Below are positions 43,684-57,600 of a DNA stretch of 64,000 nt, piece after piece; position 1 is the stretch's first letter, and each line of letters starts with the position of its first letter. This DNA is from Mycolicibacter nonchromogenicus (GTDB lineage Bacteria > Actinomycetota > Actinomycetes > Mycobacteriales > Mycobacteriaceae). The notes beneath the pieces are model-generated. The model saw only the letters and a program-made list of their open reading frames with translations. It was not told the origin of the DNA and did not search any database. The stretch spans positions 1 through 64,000 of the forward strand of contig NZ_LQPI01000028.1 in the NCBI RefSeq assembly GCF_002101775.1. Direction: 5' to 3'. Made by a program: the position numbers and the translations under genes.

Positions 43684-45256
43684 GTTCGGAGTCTGGCATG
43701 TGCTCAGCGGCCGGTTCACCCCAGGTTGCGGGCTCGGTGATCGGCATCGACATTTCGGTGAGCTGCGTTCGGCCCCGCAACGTCGCCGAGCCGTAGTACT
43801 CCCAGTGGGCTCGTTCATCGCTGTCGGCGCGTTCCAGTGCGGTCGCCGAACACAGCACGCGGGGCGTGACGGCCTTGGCGCGGTCGGCCAACCGAGCGGC
43901 CTCGTTGACGGCGTCGCCGACCACGGTGTACTCGTAGCGGTTCTCGCTGCCGATGTTGCCGGCGAACACCGGGCCCGCCGAGACGCCGATCCCGAAGTCC
44001 ACCAGCGGCAGCCGGCGAAGCCGGGAGATCAGGGTGCGGGCAGTGGTCAGTGCCGCCGTGGCCGCGTGCGGGGACGGGACGGGAGCGCCGAACACCGCCA
44101 GCGCCGCATCGCCCTGAAACTTGTTGATCGAACCGCGTTGTGCGTCGACTGCGTCCACCACGATGCGGAAGAAGTCGTTGAGCACGCCGGCGACTTCGTC
44201 GGGCGGGTGGGTCGCCGCCAGCTCGGTAGAGCCCACCAGGTCGATGAACAGGATCGCCGCCTCTTGGACAGAGCCGGAGAGCGCGAGATCCTGCTCGACG
44301 GCCAGTCGGGCGACGTCGGAGCCGACGTGGCGGCCGAACAGGTCCTGGAGTCGGTCCCGTTCGGCCAAACCGGCCACCATGCGATTGAATCCGGTCTGCA
44401 GCCGCCCGATCTCGGATTGCTCGTAGACGCCCACCGATGTGTTCATCTCGCCGCGCTCGACTCGGGCCATGGCGTTGACGACTTCGCCCACCGGGTCGGA
44501 GATCGATCGCGACACCAGGATCATGGCGCGTACTCCGAGCAACACGGCCACCACGCAGAGCACCAGCACCGGAACCTCCACCGACGAGTCGGGGTCGATG
44601 AACCAGCCCTGCTGCCGGCAGAGGATGAGCGCGATGATGGCCGCTGATGGCATGGCGCAGGTGATGAACCACATGGTCACCAGCCGGGCCAGGACGCCGG
44701 GGGCGGTCGCGCGGACGTCGGAACCCTGCCAGGCGGCGGCCACGAGGGGCCGGAAGGTGCGTTGGGTGAACAGCATGCTGGTGCTCAGCGATGCGGTGCT
44801 CCCGAACACGATGATGGCGCCGAGCAGCACGGTCAGGCCCACGTTGTGGGAGCGCAGCGCGGCCATGCCGATGGCCCCGCCGATCAGCCAGGTTCCCAGC
44901 ACGATCGCCGACTGCCGGCGCAGGATGCGCAGGGCCGCGCGGCGTTGGCTCGGGTTGGGTGTCTCTCCGGCGGCGTACCAGCGCACGGACCCGGCGATGC
45001 TGGCGCTGCCGGCGGCGATGACGGCCAGCGTGCCCAGCGTCACCAGTACCGCCACCAGCACCAGGTTCGGCACCGACAGCAGGGTGGAGTCGGTGAGTGG
45101 GGTTTCGCCGTTGAGGGACACCACCACCGCAATCGCCTCGGCGCTGGTCAGCAGGTGGGCGAAAGCCAACCCGGCCGCATAGTCGCGGACCCGGACGGCG
45201 GTACGCGACCGCGCGCCTGCGCCCGAATCTGCAGTCGTCATCGCGGTCGTGCCCAT
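43673..45256 (-). CDS. Membrane adenylate/guanylate cyclase with HAMP domain
   Basis: A 527-residue class III cyclase of the mycobacterial Rv1318c/Rv3645 type. About six membrane helices (residues 25-260) are followed by a HAMP domain (SRSISDPVGEVVNAMARVERGEM) and the catalytic domain: FIDLVGSTELA (metal Asp), NKFQGDAALAVFGAP (adenine Lys and second Asp) and YTVVGDAVNEAARL. These residues suggest an active cyclase making cAMP, sensing something through the membrane part. Start ATG 45256; ATG 45241 is an alternative. It is divergent from alkB. Confidence 0.9.
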   Translation of the reverse strand: MGTTAMTTADSGAGARSRTAVRVRDYAAGLAFAHLLTSAEAIAVVVSLNGETPLTDSTLLSVPNLVLVAVLVTLGTLAVIAAGSASIAGSVRWYAAGETPNPSQRRAALRILRRQSAIVLGTWLIGGAIGMAALRSHNVGLTVLLGAIIVFGSTASLSTSMLFTQRTFRPLVAAAWQGSDVRATAPGVLARLVTMWFITCAMPSAAIIALILCRQQGWFIDPDSSVEVPVLVLCVVAVLLGVRAMILVSRSISDPVGEVVNAMARVERGEMNTSVGVYEQSEIGRLQTGFNRMVAGLAERDRLQDLFGRHVGSDVARLAVEQDLALSGSVQEAAILFIDLVGSTELAATHPPDEVAGVLNDFFRIVVDAVDAQRGSINKFQGDAALAVFGAPVPSPHAATAALTTARTLISRLRRLPLVDFGIGVSAGPVFAGNIGSENRYEYTVVGDAVNEAARLADRAKAVTPRVLCSATALERADSDERAHWEYYGSATLRGRTQLTEMSMPITEPATWGEPAAEHMPDSEHGL

Positions 45257-45312
45257 CCCTGAGTGAGTTGTGCCCCCAAAGTTATACGGTCCGGCCTGTG
45301 ACGCCCTCTCCA

Positions 45313-45339
45313 CTAGACAAATCACTATCAAATGTCTAG
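45313..45339. promoter_or_regulatory. 7-base inverted repeat, likely AlkX (TetR) operator upstream of alkB
   Basis: CTAGACA (45313-45319) and TGTCTAG (45333-45339) are exact complements with 13 bases between, 64 bases upstream of the alkB start. A TGTAAT at 45358-45363 fits a -10 box, so the repeat would overlap the -35 region. The TetR gene downstream of alkB-rubA is the obvious candidate to bind it; this is inferred from position. Confidence 0.5.
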
Positions 45340-45403
45340 ACGGCCGACGTATTGCGATGTAATGTCCAGTCGCGACGGTGATGAACTCGCAAGGAGGGCG
45401 TGG

Positions 45404-46618
45404 ATGAGCACCGAGACCGCGCAGGTGTGGCGGGACAAGAAGCGATACCTCTGGCTGATGGGCCTGATCGCCCCGACGGTGATGTTCACGATGCTGCCGT
45501 TCGTCTGGGCGATGAACCGCTTCGGCTGGCACCTGGCCGCGCAGCTGCCGTTCTGGATCGGGCCGATCCTGGTGTACGTGCTGCTGCCGGCGCTCGACCT
45601 GCGGTTCGGCGCCGACGGGCAGAACCCGCCCGACGAGGTGATGGAGCAGTTGGAGAAGGATCGCTACTACCGCTACTGCACCTACGCCTACATCCCGTGC
45701 CAGTACGCCAGCCTCGTCCTGGGGGCCTACCTGTTCACGGCCACCGATCTGAGCTGGCTGGGAGTCGAGGGGTCTCTCAGCTGGTTCGCCAAGATCGGGC
45801 TGGCGCTGTCGGTGGGCACCCTGGGTGGGGTCGGCATCAACACCGCGCACGAGTTGGGACACAAGAAGGATCGGCTCGAACGCTGGCTGTCCAAGATCAC
45901 GCTGGCTCAGGTCTGCTACGGGCATTTCTACATCGAGCACAACCGCGGTCACCACGTGCGGGTTGCCACTCCCGAGGACCCGGCATCGGGCCGGTTCGGC
46001 GAGACCTTCTGGGAGTTCTTGCCACGCACCGTATTCGGTGGCCTGCGCTCGGCCTGGCAGCTGGAGGCCGCGCGGTTGCGCCGGTTGGATAAGGGCCCCT
46101 GGCGGTTGTCCAATGACGTGCTCAACGCCTGGCTGATGTCGGTGGTGCTCTGGGGCGTGCTGATCGCGGTGTTCGGCGCGGCGCTGCTCCCGTTCGCTGT
46201 CATCCAGGCCGTCTACGGGTTCTCACTGCTGGAGTCGGTGAACTACATCGAGCACTACGGCCTGCTGCGCCAGACCCGTGCCAACGGCCGTTACGAGCGC
46301 TGCACGCCTGAACACAGCTGGAACTCCGATCATTTGGTGACCAACCTGTTCCTCTACCACCTGCAGCGCCACAGCGACCACCACGCCAACCCGACCCGGC
46401 GCTACCAGACGCTGCGCAGCATGGACGGGGCTCCGAACCTGCCCAGCGGATACGCGTCGCTGATCGGGCTCACCTACTTCCCGCCGCTGTGGCGCCGGCT
46501 GATGGACCACCGGGTGCTGGCCCACTACGACGGTGACATCACCCGGGTCAACATCTCCCCGCGCCGCCGGGAGAAGATCCTGGCCCGCTATGGGGCGACC
46601 GAAACGGCGGCGGCCTGA
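45404..46618 (+). CDS. alkB: Alkane 1-monooxygenase AlkB
   Basis: A 404-residue integral membrane diiron enzyme that hydroxylates medium-chain alkanes. Histidine boxes HELGHK, EHNRGHH and LQRHSDHH, plus NYIEHYG, are present, with the usual six membrane helices. ATG 45404 is preceded by AAGGAGGG. It overlaps rubA (TGATG), giving alkB-rubA coupling as in Rv3252c. Confidence 0.95.
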   Translation: MSTETAQVWRDKKRYLWLMGLIAPTVMFTMLPFVWAMNRFGWHLAAQLPFWIGPILVYVLLPALDLRFGADGQNPPDEVMEQLEKDRYYRYCTYAYIPCQYASLVLGAYLFTATDLSWLGVEGSLSWFAKIGLALSVGTLGGVGINTAHELGHKKDRLERWLSKITLAQVCYGHFYIEHNRGHHVRVATPEDPASGRFGETFWEFLPRTVFGGLRSAWQLEAARLRRLDKGPWRLSNDVLNAWLMSVVLWGVLIAVFGAALLPFAVIQAVYGFSLLESVNYIEHYGLLRQTRANGRYERCTPEHSWNSDHLVTNLFLYHLQRHSDHHANPTRRYQTLRSMDGAPNLPSGYASLIGLTYFPPLWRRLMDHRVLAHYDGDITRVNISPRRREKILARYGATETAAA

Positions 46619-46785
46619 TGGCGGCCTACCGCTGCCCGGGCTGCGACTACGTCTACGACGAGTCCATCGGTGCTGCCCGTGAGGGGTTTCCGGCCGGCAC
46701 CCCGTGGCAGCAGATACCCGATGACTGGCCCTGTCCGGACTGCGCGGTCCGCGAAAAGCAGGATTTCGAACCGTTGACGCGATGA
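46618..46785 (+). CDS. rubA: Rubredoxin
   Basis: A 55-residue rubredoxin with iron ligands Cys6, Cys9 (CPGC) and Cys39, Cys42 (CPDC), and the aromatic core residues YRCPG, FPAGTPWQQIPDDWPCP. It supplies electrons to AlkB. Only one rubredoxin gene is present; M. tuberculosis has rubA and rubB in tandem at this place. The gene is too short to stand out by length but its start, inside the alkB stop, and motifs make it certain. Confidence 0.95.
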   Translation: MAAYRCPGCDYVYDESIGAAREGFPAGTPWQQIPDDWPCPDCAVREKQDFEPLTR

Positions 46786-46800
46786 TGAGGGAATGGCGGC

Positions 46801-47430
46801 GTGGCACCAGCTAATCTCGCGGTGGTGAAACGCATCCCCTACGCCGAGGCATCCCGGGCGCTGCTGCGCGACTCGGTGCTCGATGCGATGCGGGAACTGT
46901 TGACGCGGCGGGACTGGTCGTCGATCACCTTGGCCGCGGTGGCCGAGGCGGCGGGGGTCAGCAGGCAGACCATCTACAACGAGTTCGGCTCGCGCCAGGG
47001 ACTGGCGCAGGGCTACGCGATCAGGCTGGCTGACCGCCTGGTGGACGCCGTGGACAAAGCGATGTCGAACAACGTCGGCGACATCCACGCGGCATTCCTG
47101 GAGGGATTCCGGTCCTTCTTCTCCGACTCGGCCGCCGACCCGCTGGTGATCTCACTGCTGACCGGCGTCGCCAAGCCGGACCTGCTGCAGATCATCACCA
47201 CCGACAGCGGCCCGATCATCACCCGCAGCTCAGAGCGGCTGACCTCGTCGTTCATGCACAGCTGGGTCCGGGTCAGCGAGGAGGACGCCGGAATCCTGGC
47301 CCGGGCTGTCGTGCGGCTGGCCATGAGCTATGTCTCCATGCCGCCGGAAGCCGACCACGACGTGGCCGCCGACCTGGCTCGACTGTTCACCCCGGCGGCC
47401 CAGACCTACGGCGTGGTCGACACCGAATGA
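46801..47430 (+). CDS. alkX: TetR-family regulator, AlkX-like
   Basis: A 209-residue TetR regulator with an N-terminal helix-turn-helix (ITLAAVAEAAGVSRQTIYNEFGSRQGLAQGY split over residues 42-72) and an all-helical ligand domain. It follows rubA by 15 bases, as Rv3249c does in M. tuberculosis after the rubredoxins, and probably represses alkB-rubA-alkX until alkane products accumulate. GTG 46801 is the likely start. Confidence 0.85.
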   Translation: MAPANLAVVKRIPYAEASRALLRDSVLDAMRELLTRRDWSSITLAAVAEAAGVSRQTIYNEFGSRQGLAQGYAIRLADRLVDAVDKAMSNNVGDIHAAFLEGFRSFFSDSAADPLVISLLTGVAKPDLLQIITTDSGPIITRSSERLTSSFMHSWVRVSEEDAGILARAVVRLAMSYVSMPPEADHDVAADLARLFTPAAQTYGVVDTE

Positions 47431-47507
47431 CCCGGCCGAGCAGACTTTCACCTGCGCCGGTAGCTTGTACCGGAGCCAATTCACCGAACCTAACGGGGGC
47501 GTAACTG

Positions 47508-48965
<1,458 letters not shown>

Positions 48966-48978
48966 GCCTTTTTCCCCG

Positions 48979-49036
48979 CGAGCAGACGCAGAAGCCCCCA
49001 TTCCGGCCTGGAATTGGGGGCTTTTGTGTCTGCTCG
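48979..49036 (+). terminator. Rho-independent terminator after sahH
   Basis: Hairpin AAGCCCCCATTCC / GGAATTGGGGGCTT (48992-49023, 5-base loop) followed by a short run of T (49022-49025), itself enclosed by outer arms CGAGCAGAC (48979-48987) and GTCTGCTCG (49028-49036). It lies 13 bases after the sahH stop and 27 before the tmk start, so tmk probably has its own promoter or depends on read-through. Confidence 0.85.
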
Positions 49037-49062
49037 GCACGGAGCTGGTTAGGCTTCCCGCC

Positions 49063-49692
49063 GTGCTGATCGCGATCGAAGGCGTTGACGGCGCCGGCAA
49101 GAACACCCTGTCCCAGGGGTTGCGCACGGCCTTCGAAGCGGCCGGCCTGTCGGTGGCCACGCTGGCGTTCCCGCGCTACGGCGTCTCGGTGACCGCGGAT
49201 GTGGCCGCCGAAGCGCTGCGCGGCCAGCACGGCGATCTGGCCGGCTCGGTGTATGCGATGGCGATGCTGTTCGCGCTGGACCGTGCCGGCGCCAAAGACG
49301 AGATCGACGCGCTGCGCCGGGAAAACGACGTGGTGATCCTGGACCGGTACGTCGCCTCCAGCGCCGCCTACAGCGCCGCGCGCCTGCACCAGGACGCCGA
49401 CGGGGAGGTGGTGGACTGGGTGCGCCGGCTGGAGTTCGAGCGGCTCGCGCTGCCCGCCCCGCACTGGCAGGTGCTGCTCGACGTGCCCACCGAACTCGCC
49501 GCGCAGCGGGCCCGGCACCGGGAGGAGCGCGACGCCGCACGCACCCGCGACAGCTACGAGCGCGACGACGGCCTGCAGCGGCGCACCGGCGAGGTATATC
49601 GCGGGTTGGCCCGGTCCGGGTTCGCCGGACGCTGGCAGGTAGTCGGGCCGACGGTCGATGCGGCGGCTCTGGCCACTGAAATGCGAGGGTAA
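49063..49692 (+). CDS. tmk: Thymidylate kinase
   Basis: Phosphorylates dTMP to dTDP. The 209-residue P-loop kinase starts VLIAIEGVDGAGKNTLSQGL (Walker A) and has the DR motif LDRYVASSAAYSAAR with the catalytic loop, and a lid region RHREERDAARTRDSYERDD. GTG 49063 is the start fitting the family. It lies upstream of mtrA, as Rv3247c does. Confidence 0.93.
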   Translation: MLIAIEGVDGAGKNTLSQGLRTAFEAAGLSVATLAFPRYGVSVTADVAAEALRGQHGDLAGSVYAMAMLFALDRAGAKDEIDALRRENDVVILDRYVASSAAYSAARLHQDADGEVVDWVRRLEFERLALPAPHWQVLLDVPTELAAQRARHREERDAARTRDSYERDDGLQRRTGEVYRGLARSGFAGRWQVVGPTVDAAALATEMRG

Positions 49693-49744
49693 CTCCGCGA
49701 AACACGCGTGTGGTAGCGGCGTTTTGTCACGAACGGGTGACACC

Positions 49745-50431
49745 ATGTACGCCATGAGGCAAAGGATTCTTGTCGTCGACGACGACGCGTCGCTGGCCGA
49801 GATGCTCACCATCGTTCTGCGTGGGGAGGGTTTCGACACCGCGGTTGTCGGTGACGGCACCCAGGCGCTCACCGCCGTGCACGAGCTGCGGCCCGACCTG
49901 GTGCTGCTGGACCTGATGCTGCCCGGCATGAACGGCATCGATGTCTGTCGGGTGCTGCGCAAGGACTCCGGTGTGCCGATCGTGATGCTCACCGCCAAGA
50001 CCGACACCGTTGACGTGGTGCTCGGGCTGGAGTCGGGTGCCGACGACTACATCATGAAGCCGTTCAAGCCCAAGGAGCTGGTGGCCCGGGTGCGGGCCCG
50101 GCTGCGCCGCAACGACGACGAGCCCGCCGAGATGCTCTCGATCGCCGACATCGACATCGACGTGCCGGCGCACAAGGTGAGCCGGGCCGGTGAGCAGATC
50201 TCGCTGACCCCCTTGGAGTTCGACCTGCTGGTGGCGCTGGCACGCAAACCGCGCCAGGTGTTTACTCGTGAGGTGCTTCTCGAACAGGTCTGGGGATATC
50301 GCCATCCGGCGGACACTCGGCTGGTGAACGTGCACGTCCAGCGCCTGCGGGCCAAGGTGGAGCAAGACCCGGAGAACCCGACTGTGGTGCTGACCGTCCG
50401 AGGAGTGGGTTACAAGGCCGGACCTCCGTGA
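49745..50431 (+). CDS. mtrA: Response regulator MtrA
   Basis: OmpR-family essential regulator controlling cell-division and envelope genes. The 228-residue protein has receiver motifs [11 protein letters not shown], phosphoacceptor Asp56 in [11 protein letters not shown], and MKPFKPKEL, then a winged-helix domain ([33 protein letters not shown]). ATG 49745 gives the 228-residue length seen in M. tuberculosis; ATG 49754 is in the same frame. Confidence 0.97.
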   Translation: MYAMRQRILVVDDDASLAEMLTIVLRGEGFDTAVVGDGTQALTAVHELRPDLVLLDLMLPGMNGIDVCRVLRKDSGVPIVMLTAKTDTVDVVLGLESGADDYIMKPFKPKELVARVRARLRRNDDEPAEMLSIADIDIDVPAHKVSRAGEQISLTPLEFDLLVALARKPRQVFTREVLLEQVWGYRHPADTRLVNVHVQRLRAKVEQDPENPTVVLTVRGVGYKAGPP

Positions 50432-50453
50432 TCCCCGCCGGGGAGCAGCGCCC

Positions 50454-52103
50454 GTGATCTTCAGCTCCAGACGGCGCCCCCGGCGATCGGGTCCACTGCT
50501 GCTCGGTGTGAACACACTGCGCCGCGCGGTGCAGGCCGCCTGGCGCCGATCGCTGCAACTGCGGGTTGTGGTGCTGACGCTGGGCTTGTCCGCTGCGGTG
50601 ATCCTCGGGCTTGGTTTCGTGTTGACCAGCCAGATCACCGATCGGGTGCTGGACGTCAAGGTCCGGGCGGCCACCGAGCAGATCGTGCGCGCCCGGGTCA
50701 CCGCCGGTGGCATCGTCGGCGGTGAGGAGGCCCGCTCGCTGACGTCGAGTCTGCAGCTGGCGCGCAACACACTGATGTCCAAGACCGACCCGGCTGCCGG
50801 CAGCGGTGCAGCGGGTGCGTTCGACGCGGTGTTGGTGGTGCCCGGCGAGGGCCCGCGTGCCGCGACCGCCGCCGGGCCGGTGGATCAGGTTCCGGCTGCG
50901 CTGCGGGAATTCGTCAAGGCCGGACAGGTCAGTTACCAGTACGCCACCGTGCACGTCGAAGGCTTTTCCGGGCCGGCGCTGGTGATCGGCACCCCGACGA
51001 CGTCGCGGATCACCAACCTGGAGCTGTACCTGATCTATCCGCTGGGCACCGAACGCAACACGATCAGCATGGTCCGCGGCACCATCGCCACCGGCGGTCT
51101 GGTGTTGCTGGTGCTGCTGGCCGGGATCGCCCTGCTGGTATCGCGGCAGGTGGTGCTGCCGGTGCGCTCAGCTTCCCGGATCGCCGAGCGATTCGCCGAG
51201 GGCCATCTGTCCGAACGGATGCCGGTGCGCGGTGAAGACGACATGGCCCGGCTGGCGGTGTCGTTCAACGACATGGCCGAAAGCCTCTCGCGTCAGATCA
51301 CCCAGCTCGAGGAGTTCGGCAACCTGCAGCGGCGATTCACCTCCGACGTCAGCCACGAACTGCGCACTCCGTTGACGACGGTGCGGATGGCTGCCGACCT
51401 GATCCACGACCACAGTGAAGACCTCGAGCCCTCGCTGCGGCGCTCGACCGAGCTGCTGGTCAGTGAGCTGGACCGGTTCGAGTCGCTGCTCAACGACCTG
51501 CTGGAGATCTCCCGCCACGACGCCGGCGTGGCCGAGCTGTCGGTGGAGTCGCTGGACCTGCGCTCAACCGTCAGAAGCGCCCTGGAGAACGTGGGGCACC
51601 TGGCGGCCGACGCCGGCGTCCAGCTCAGGGTCGACATGCCCGGCGCTCCGGTGATCGCCGAGGTCGATCCGCGCCGGGTGGAACGCATCCTGCGCAACCT
51701 GATCGCCAATGCCATCGACCACGCCGAGCGCAAGCCGGTGGTGATTCGGATGGCCGCCGACGAAGACACGGTGGCCGTTACGGTGCGTGACCACGGCGTG
51801 GGTCTGCGGCCGGGTGAGGAGAAACTGGTGTTCAGCCGGTTCTGGCGTGCCGACCCGTCTCGGGTGCGGCGCTCGGGTGGCACCGGGTTGGGCCTGGCCA
51901 TCAGCGTGGAGGACGCCCGGCTGCACCAGGGCCGGCTGGAGGCCTGGGGCGAACCGGGCAGGGGCGCATGCTTCCGCCTCACCCTGCCGCTGGTGCGCGG
52001 GCACAAGGTCACCACCAGCCCGCTGCCGATGAAGCCGGTGAGTGCCGCCGAGCGTCGGGAGAGCCGTCAACGGGCCCGCGAGCATGCCGAGAGGATCGGA
52101 TGA
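50454..52103 (+). CDS. mtrB: Sensor histidine kinase MtrB
   Basis: Partner of MtrA. The 549-residue kinase has two membrane helices (about residues 40-58 and 206-228) enclosing an extracellular domain, a HAMP domain, the phosphoacceptor [19 protein letters not shown] and ATPase boxes [19 protein letters not shown] and GGTGLGLAI. Start GTG 50454 lies 22 bases after mtrA; lpqB overlaps its stop by 4 bases (ATGA). The three are a conserved operon. Confidence 0.96.
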   Translation: MIFSSRRRPRRSGPLLLGVNTLRRAVQAAWRRSLQLRVVVLTLGLSAAVILGLGFVLTSQITDRVLDVKVRAATEQIVRARVTAGGIVGGEEARSLTSSLQLARNTLMSKTDPAAGSGAAGAFDAVLVVPGEGPRAATAAGPVDQVPAALREFVKAGQVSYQYATVHVEGFSGPALVIGTPTTSRITNLELYLIYPLGTERNTISMVRGTIATGGLVLLVLLAGIALLVSRQVVLPVRSASRIAERFAEGHLSERMPVRGEDDMARLAVSFNDMAESLSRQITQLEEFGNLQRRFTSDVSHELRTPLTTVRMAADLIHDHSEDLEPSLRRSTELLVSELDRFESLLNDLLEISRHDAGVAELSVESLDLRSTVRSALENVGHLAADAGVQLRVDMPGAPVIAEVDPRRVERILRNLIANAIDHAERKPVVIRMAADEDTVAVTVRDHGVGLRPGEEKLVFSRFWRADPSRVRRSGGTGLGLAISVEDARLHQGRLEAWGEPGRGACFRLTLPLVRGHKVTTSPLPMKPVSAAERRESRQRAREHAERIG

Positions 52104-53866
52104 TGCGCCGCAACAGGATCGCCGCGCGACTGCTGGCCATAGCCATGGTGATCGGCATGCTGGCGGGGTGTGCCGGGGTGCCCAGCACGTCGGCGCCGCA
52201 GGCGATCGGCACAGTGGAGGCGCCGCCGCCGTCGGTGCTGCCCAAACCCACCCCGGGCATGGATCCCGATGTGCTGCTGCGGGAATTCCTCAAGGCGACC
52301 GCAGATCCGGCCAACCGGCACCGGGCGGCGCGACAGTTCCTCACCCAGGAGGCCTCCGACTCCTGGGATGACGCCGGCAGCGCGCTGCTGATCGACAACG
52401 TGGTGTTCGTCGAGACGCGCAGCGCCGACCGGGTTGTGGTCACGATGCGTGCCGACATGCTGGGGTCGCTGTCGGACATCGGGGTGTTCGAGACCGCCGA
52501 GGGTGCGCTGCCGGCCCCGGAGGCGATCGAACTTCTCAAGACCTCCGACGGCTGGCGTATCGACCGGCTGCCCAATGGGGTGTTCCTGGATTGGCAGCAG
52601 TTCCAGGCCACCTACAAGCGCCATACGCTCTACTTCGTCGACCCGACCGGTAAGACGGTGGTTCCGGACCCCCGCTATGTGGCGGTGTCCGATTCCGATC
52701 AGTTGGCGACCGAACTGGTGTCCAAGCTGATCGCCGGGCCCCGCCCTGAGATGGCCGGGGTGCGCAACCTGTTGGCGCCGCCGGTGCGACTGCGCGGTCC
52801 GGTGACCCGCGCCGACGGCGGCAAGAGCGGGGTGGGTCGCGGCTACGGCGGGGCGAAGATCGACCTGGACAGTTTGTCGGCCACCGACCCAAACACCAGG
52901 AAATTGCTTGCTGCCCAACTCATCTGGACGTTGACCCGGGCTGACATCAAGGGTCCCTATGTGATTGACGCCGACGGCGCGGCGCTCGACGACAGGTTCC
53001 CCGACGGGTGGACCACCTCGGACGTGGCCACAACCGACCCGGGCGCCTCCGACGGGGCCGGTGCGGGGATCCACGCGCTGGTGGGTGGATCGCTGCTGGT
53101 GCTGGACGGGCAGCAGGCCAACCGAGTTCCCGGCGCGTTCGGCCGGGAGCCGGATCAGGAATCGTGTGCGCTCTCGCGCAATGGTCGCCAGGTGGCCTCG
53201 GTGGTGGTCCATCCCGGCGACCCGGAGGCCACCTTGTGGATCGGTGACCTCGGCGGCGAGGCGGTACAGGCGGCCGAGGGGCACACCCTGTCGCGACCCA
53301 GCTGGTCGCTGGACGAGGCCGTGTGGGTGGTGGTCGACGGCAACAACGTGCTGCGGGCCATTCAGGAGGTCGCAACGGGCCGCCCGGCCCGGATCCCGGT
53401 GGACTCCGGAGCCGTCTCCGCACGGTTCCCCGGGCCGATCAGCGAACTGCAACTGTCCCGCGACGGCACCCGGGCCGCCATGGTGATCGGCGGGCAGGTG
53501 ATCCTGGCCGGCGTCGAGCAGATGCCGGGTGGTCAGTTCGTGCTGCATTACCCGCGCCGGTTGGGCTTTGGGCTCGGCTCCTCGGCGGTGTCGCTGAGCT
53601 GGCGCACCGGCGACGACATTGTGGTGAGCCGATCCGATCCGAAGCACCCGGTGTCCTACGTCAACATCGACGGGGTCAACTCCGATGCACCCAACGGCAA
53701 TCTGCAGCTGCCGGTGTCGACGATCGTTGCCGACCCATCCACGGTCTATGTGGCCGACCCCCGTGGCGTGCTCGCGCTGTCTTCCGCGGCGGCCGAGGAG
53801 GAGCAGAGCTGGTCGCCGGTGGGACCGTTCATGGTCGCCGGCGCGGTGCCGGTGCTGCCGGGCTGA
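52100..53866 (+). CDS. lpqB: Lipoprotein LpqB
   Basis: A 588-residue lipoprotein that works with MtrA-MtrB in envelope and cell-division control. The signal peptide ends in the lipobox LAGC (Cys24). An N-terminal GerMN domain and a C-terminal beta-propeller follow; [19 protein letters not shown] and propeller-like repeats such as [13 protein letters not shown] are visible. ATG 52100 overlaps the mtrB stop. Confidence 0.94.
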   Translation: MMRRNRIAARLLAIAMVIGMLAGCAGVPSTSAPQAIGTVEAPPPSVLPKPTPGMDPDVLLREFLKATADPANRHRAARQFLTQEASDSWDDAGSALLIDNVVFVETRSADRVVVTMRADMLGSLSDIGVFETAEGALPAPEAIELLKTSDGWRIDRLPNGVFLDWQQFQATYKRHTLYFVDPTGKTVVPDPRYVAVSDSDQLATELVSKLIAGPRPEMAGVRNLLAPPVRLRGPVTRADGGKSGVGRGYGGAKIDLDSLSATDPNTRKLLAAQLIWTLTRADIKGPYVIDADGAALDDRFPDGWTTSDVATTDPGASDGAGAGIHALVGGSLLVLDGQQANRVPGAFGREPDQESCALSRNGRQVASVVVHPGDPEATLWIGDLGGEAVQAAEGHTLSRPSWSLDEAVWVVVDGNNVLRAIQEVATGRPARIPVDSGAVSARFPGPISELQLSRDGTRAAMVIGGQVILAGVEQMPGGQFVLHYPRRLGFGLGSSAVSLSWRTGDDIVVSRSDPKHPVSYVNIDGVNSDAPNGNLQLPVSTIVADPSTVYVADPRGVLALSSAAAEEEQSWSPVGPFMVAGAVPVLPG

Positions 53867-53965
53867 GCGGACGAACTACAGCGCAACCGGCACCCACCGG
53901 CTGAACAATCGCTTGCCGTGGCGGGGCTTGACGCCGGCCTCCAGTCGAGTGACCCCTATGCACGC

Positions 53966-54014
53966 AGGGCCAGAAGTCCCGGCGCGGCACCGCAGGTGCG
54001 GGACTTCGTGCCCT
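53966..54014. promoter_or_regulatory. Two DosR boxes upstream of the nitroreductase gene
   Basis: GGGACTTCTGGCCCT on the minus strand (53966-53980) and GGGACTTCGTGCCCT on the plus strand (54000-54014) both keep the GGGACT-N5-CCC core of the DosR palindrome (GGGACTWWAGTCCC). Their centres are 34 bases apart and about 100-140 bases from the Acg-type gene start. Paired boxes are usual for strongly DosR-induced genes, and dosR-dosS lie next to this gene. Confidence 0.75.
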
Positions 54015-54110
54015 GGTCTGACCGGTGGACGCGGAGGATCGTGATGAGGGCAGGTTCTGGGGTCGGCGGGAACTGGGCACCGGACCGCGAGGGAAGAAAG
54101 GGGCCGGACC

Positions 54111-55187
54111 GTGGATGAACAGCCTGCGGGCCACCCGGACGCCGCGGCGGTCCGGGAGACCATCCGAACCGCGTTACTGCTGGCGGCCCGAGCGCCCTCG
54201 GTGCACAACTCCCAGCCGTGGCGCTGGCGGGTGGACCCGGCTTTGCCGGCGCCCCGGCTGGAGTTGTATGTCGATCCCGATCTGCAGCTGCGCAATATCG
54301 ACCCCGACGGCCGGGGCATGATCTTGAGTTGCGGTGCGGCATTGCATCACTGCGTGGTGGCCCTCGCCGCGCTGGGCCAACAGGTCAAGGTCCATCGGTT
54401 GCCGGACCCGGCACGCCCTAACCTGCTGGCCACGATCGAGCTGGGTGTGCGGGACCCGCAACCCGACGTTTCTCAGGTCGATGTCGCCCTGGCGGCGGCG
54501 ATCCCGCGGCGACGCACCGACCGCCGGTTCTTCAGCGGCTGGCCGGTGGCCGACGCCGACATCGCCTTGATGGGCGCGCGTGCCGCCCGGGCCGGAGTGA
54601 TGCTGCGCAAGGTCGACGCCCTGGACCGGCTCAACGAGGTGGTGGCCCGCGCGGTGTTCGAGCACTGCACCAACTACGACTACCTTGCCGAGTTGGCGAC
54701 CTGGAGCGGGCGTTACGGGTCGGTGGCCGGCGTTCCGGCGCGCAACGCTCCGCCGCCGGACGCCGGCGCTCCGATCCCGGGCCGGTTCTTCGCCGGTCCG
54801 GCGCTGGCCCAGCCCCCGGGTGCCGCCCCGGCCGAGGACCGGGCGGTGATGCTGGCGCTGGGAACCGAGAGCGACGATCGGCTGGCCCAGCTGCGCTCCG
54901 GTGAGGCCACCAGCGTGGTGTTGCTGACCGCGACGGCACTGGGGCTGGCCAGCTGCCCGGTCACCGAGCCGCTGGAGATCGCCGAAACCCGAGACGCGGT
55001 ACGCCGCGACGTCTTCGGAACCAGCGGCTATCCGCAGATGCTGCTGCGGGTCGGCTGGGCCCCGATCAATGCCGATCCGCTGCCGGCGACCCCGCGGCGC
55101 TTCCTCAACGACACCGTCCAATGGCTGATCGCCGACACGCGTGAGGCCGAACCGGGAGATGCACGAGACCTGGCGCTCTACGCCTGA
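54111..55187 (+). CDS. Acg-type nitroreductase family protein (Rv3131-like)
   Basis: A 358-residue protein of the mycobacterial Acg/Rv3131 group: APSVHNSQPWRWRV, GAALHHCVVALAALG, a conserved RRRTDRRFFSGWP and GTSGYPQMLLRVGWAP. Acg binds FMN but its lid blocks normal catalysis. In M. tuberculosis these genes belong to the DosR dormancy regulon and Rv3131 lies beside dosS, as here; the two DosR boxes upstream agree. GTG 54111 is the start. It converges with dosS. Confidence 0.88.
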   Translation: MDEQPAGHPDAAAVRETIRTALLLAARAPSVHNSQPWRWRVDPALPAPRLELYVDPDLQLRNIDPDGRGMILSCGAALHHCVVALAALGQQVKVHRLPDPARPNLLATIELGVRDPQPDVSQVDVALAAAIPRRRTDRRFFSGWPVADADIALMGARAARAGVMLRKVDALDRLNEVVARAVFEHCTNYDYLAELATWSGRYGSVAGVPARNAPPPDAGAPIPGRFFAGPALAQPPGAAPAEDRAVMLALGTESDDRLAQLRSGEATSVVLLTATALGLASCPVTEPLEIAETRDAVRRDVFGTSGYPQMLLRVGWAPINADPLPATPRRFLNDTVQWLIADTREAEPGDARDLALYA

Positions 55188-55202
55188 TCCGCCCTGGTGG
55201 CG

Positions 55203-57543
<2,341 letters not shown>

Positions 57544-57600
57544 ATCGCGTCCTCTCCGCTCAGCCACTGCTCACGGTAGTGGCGACACCGGCGGATTCAC

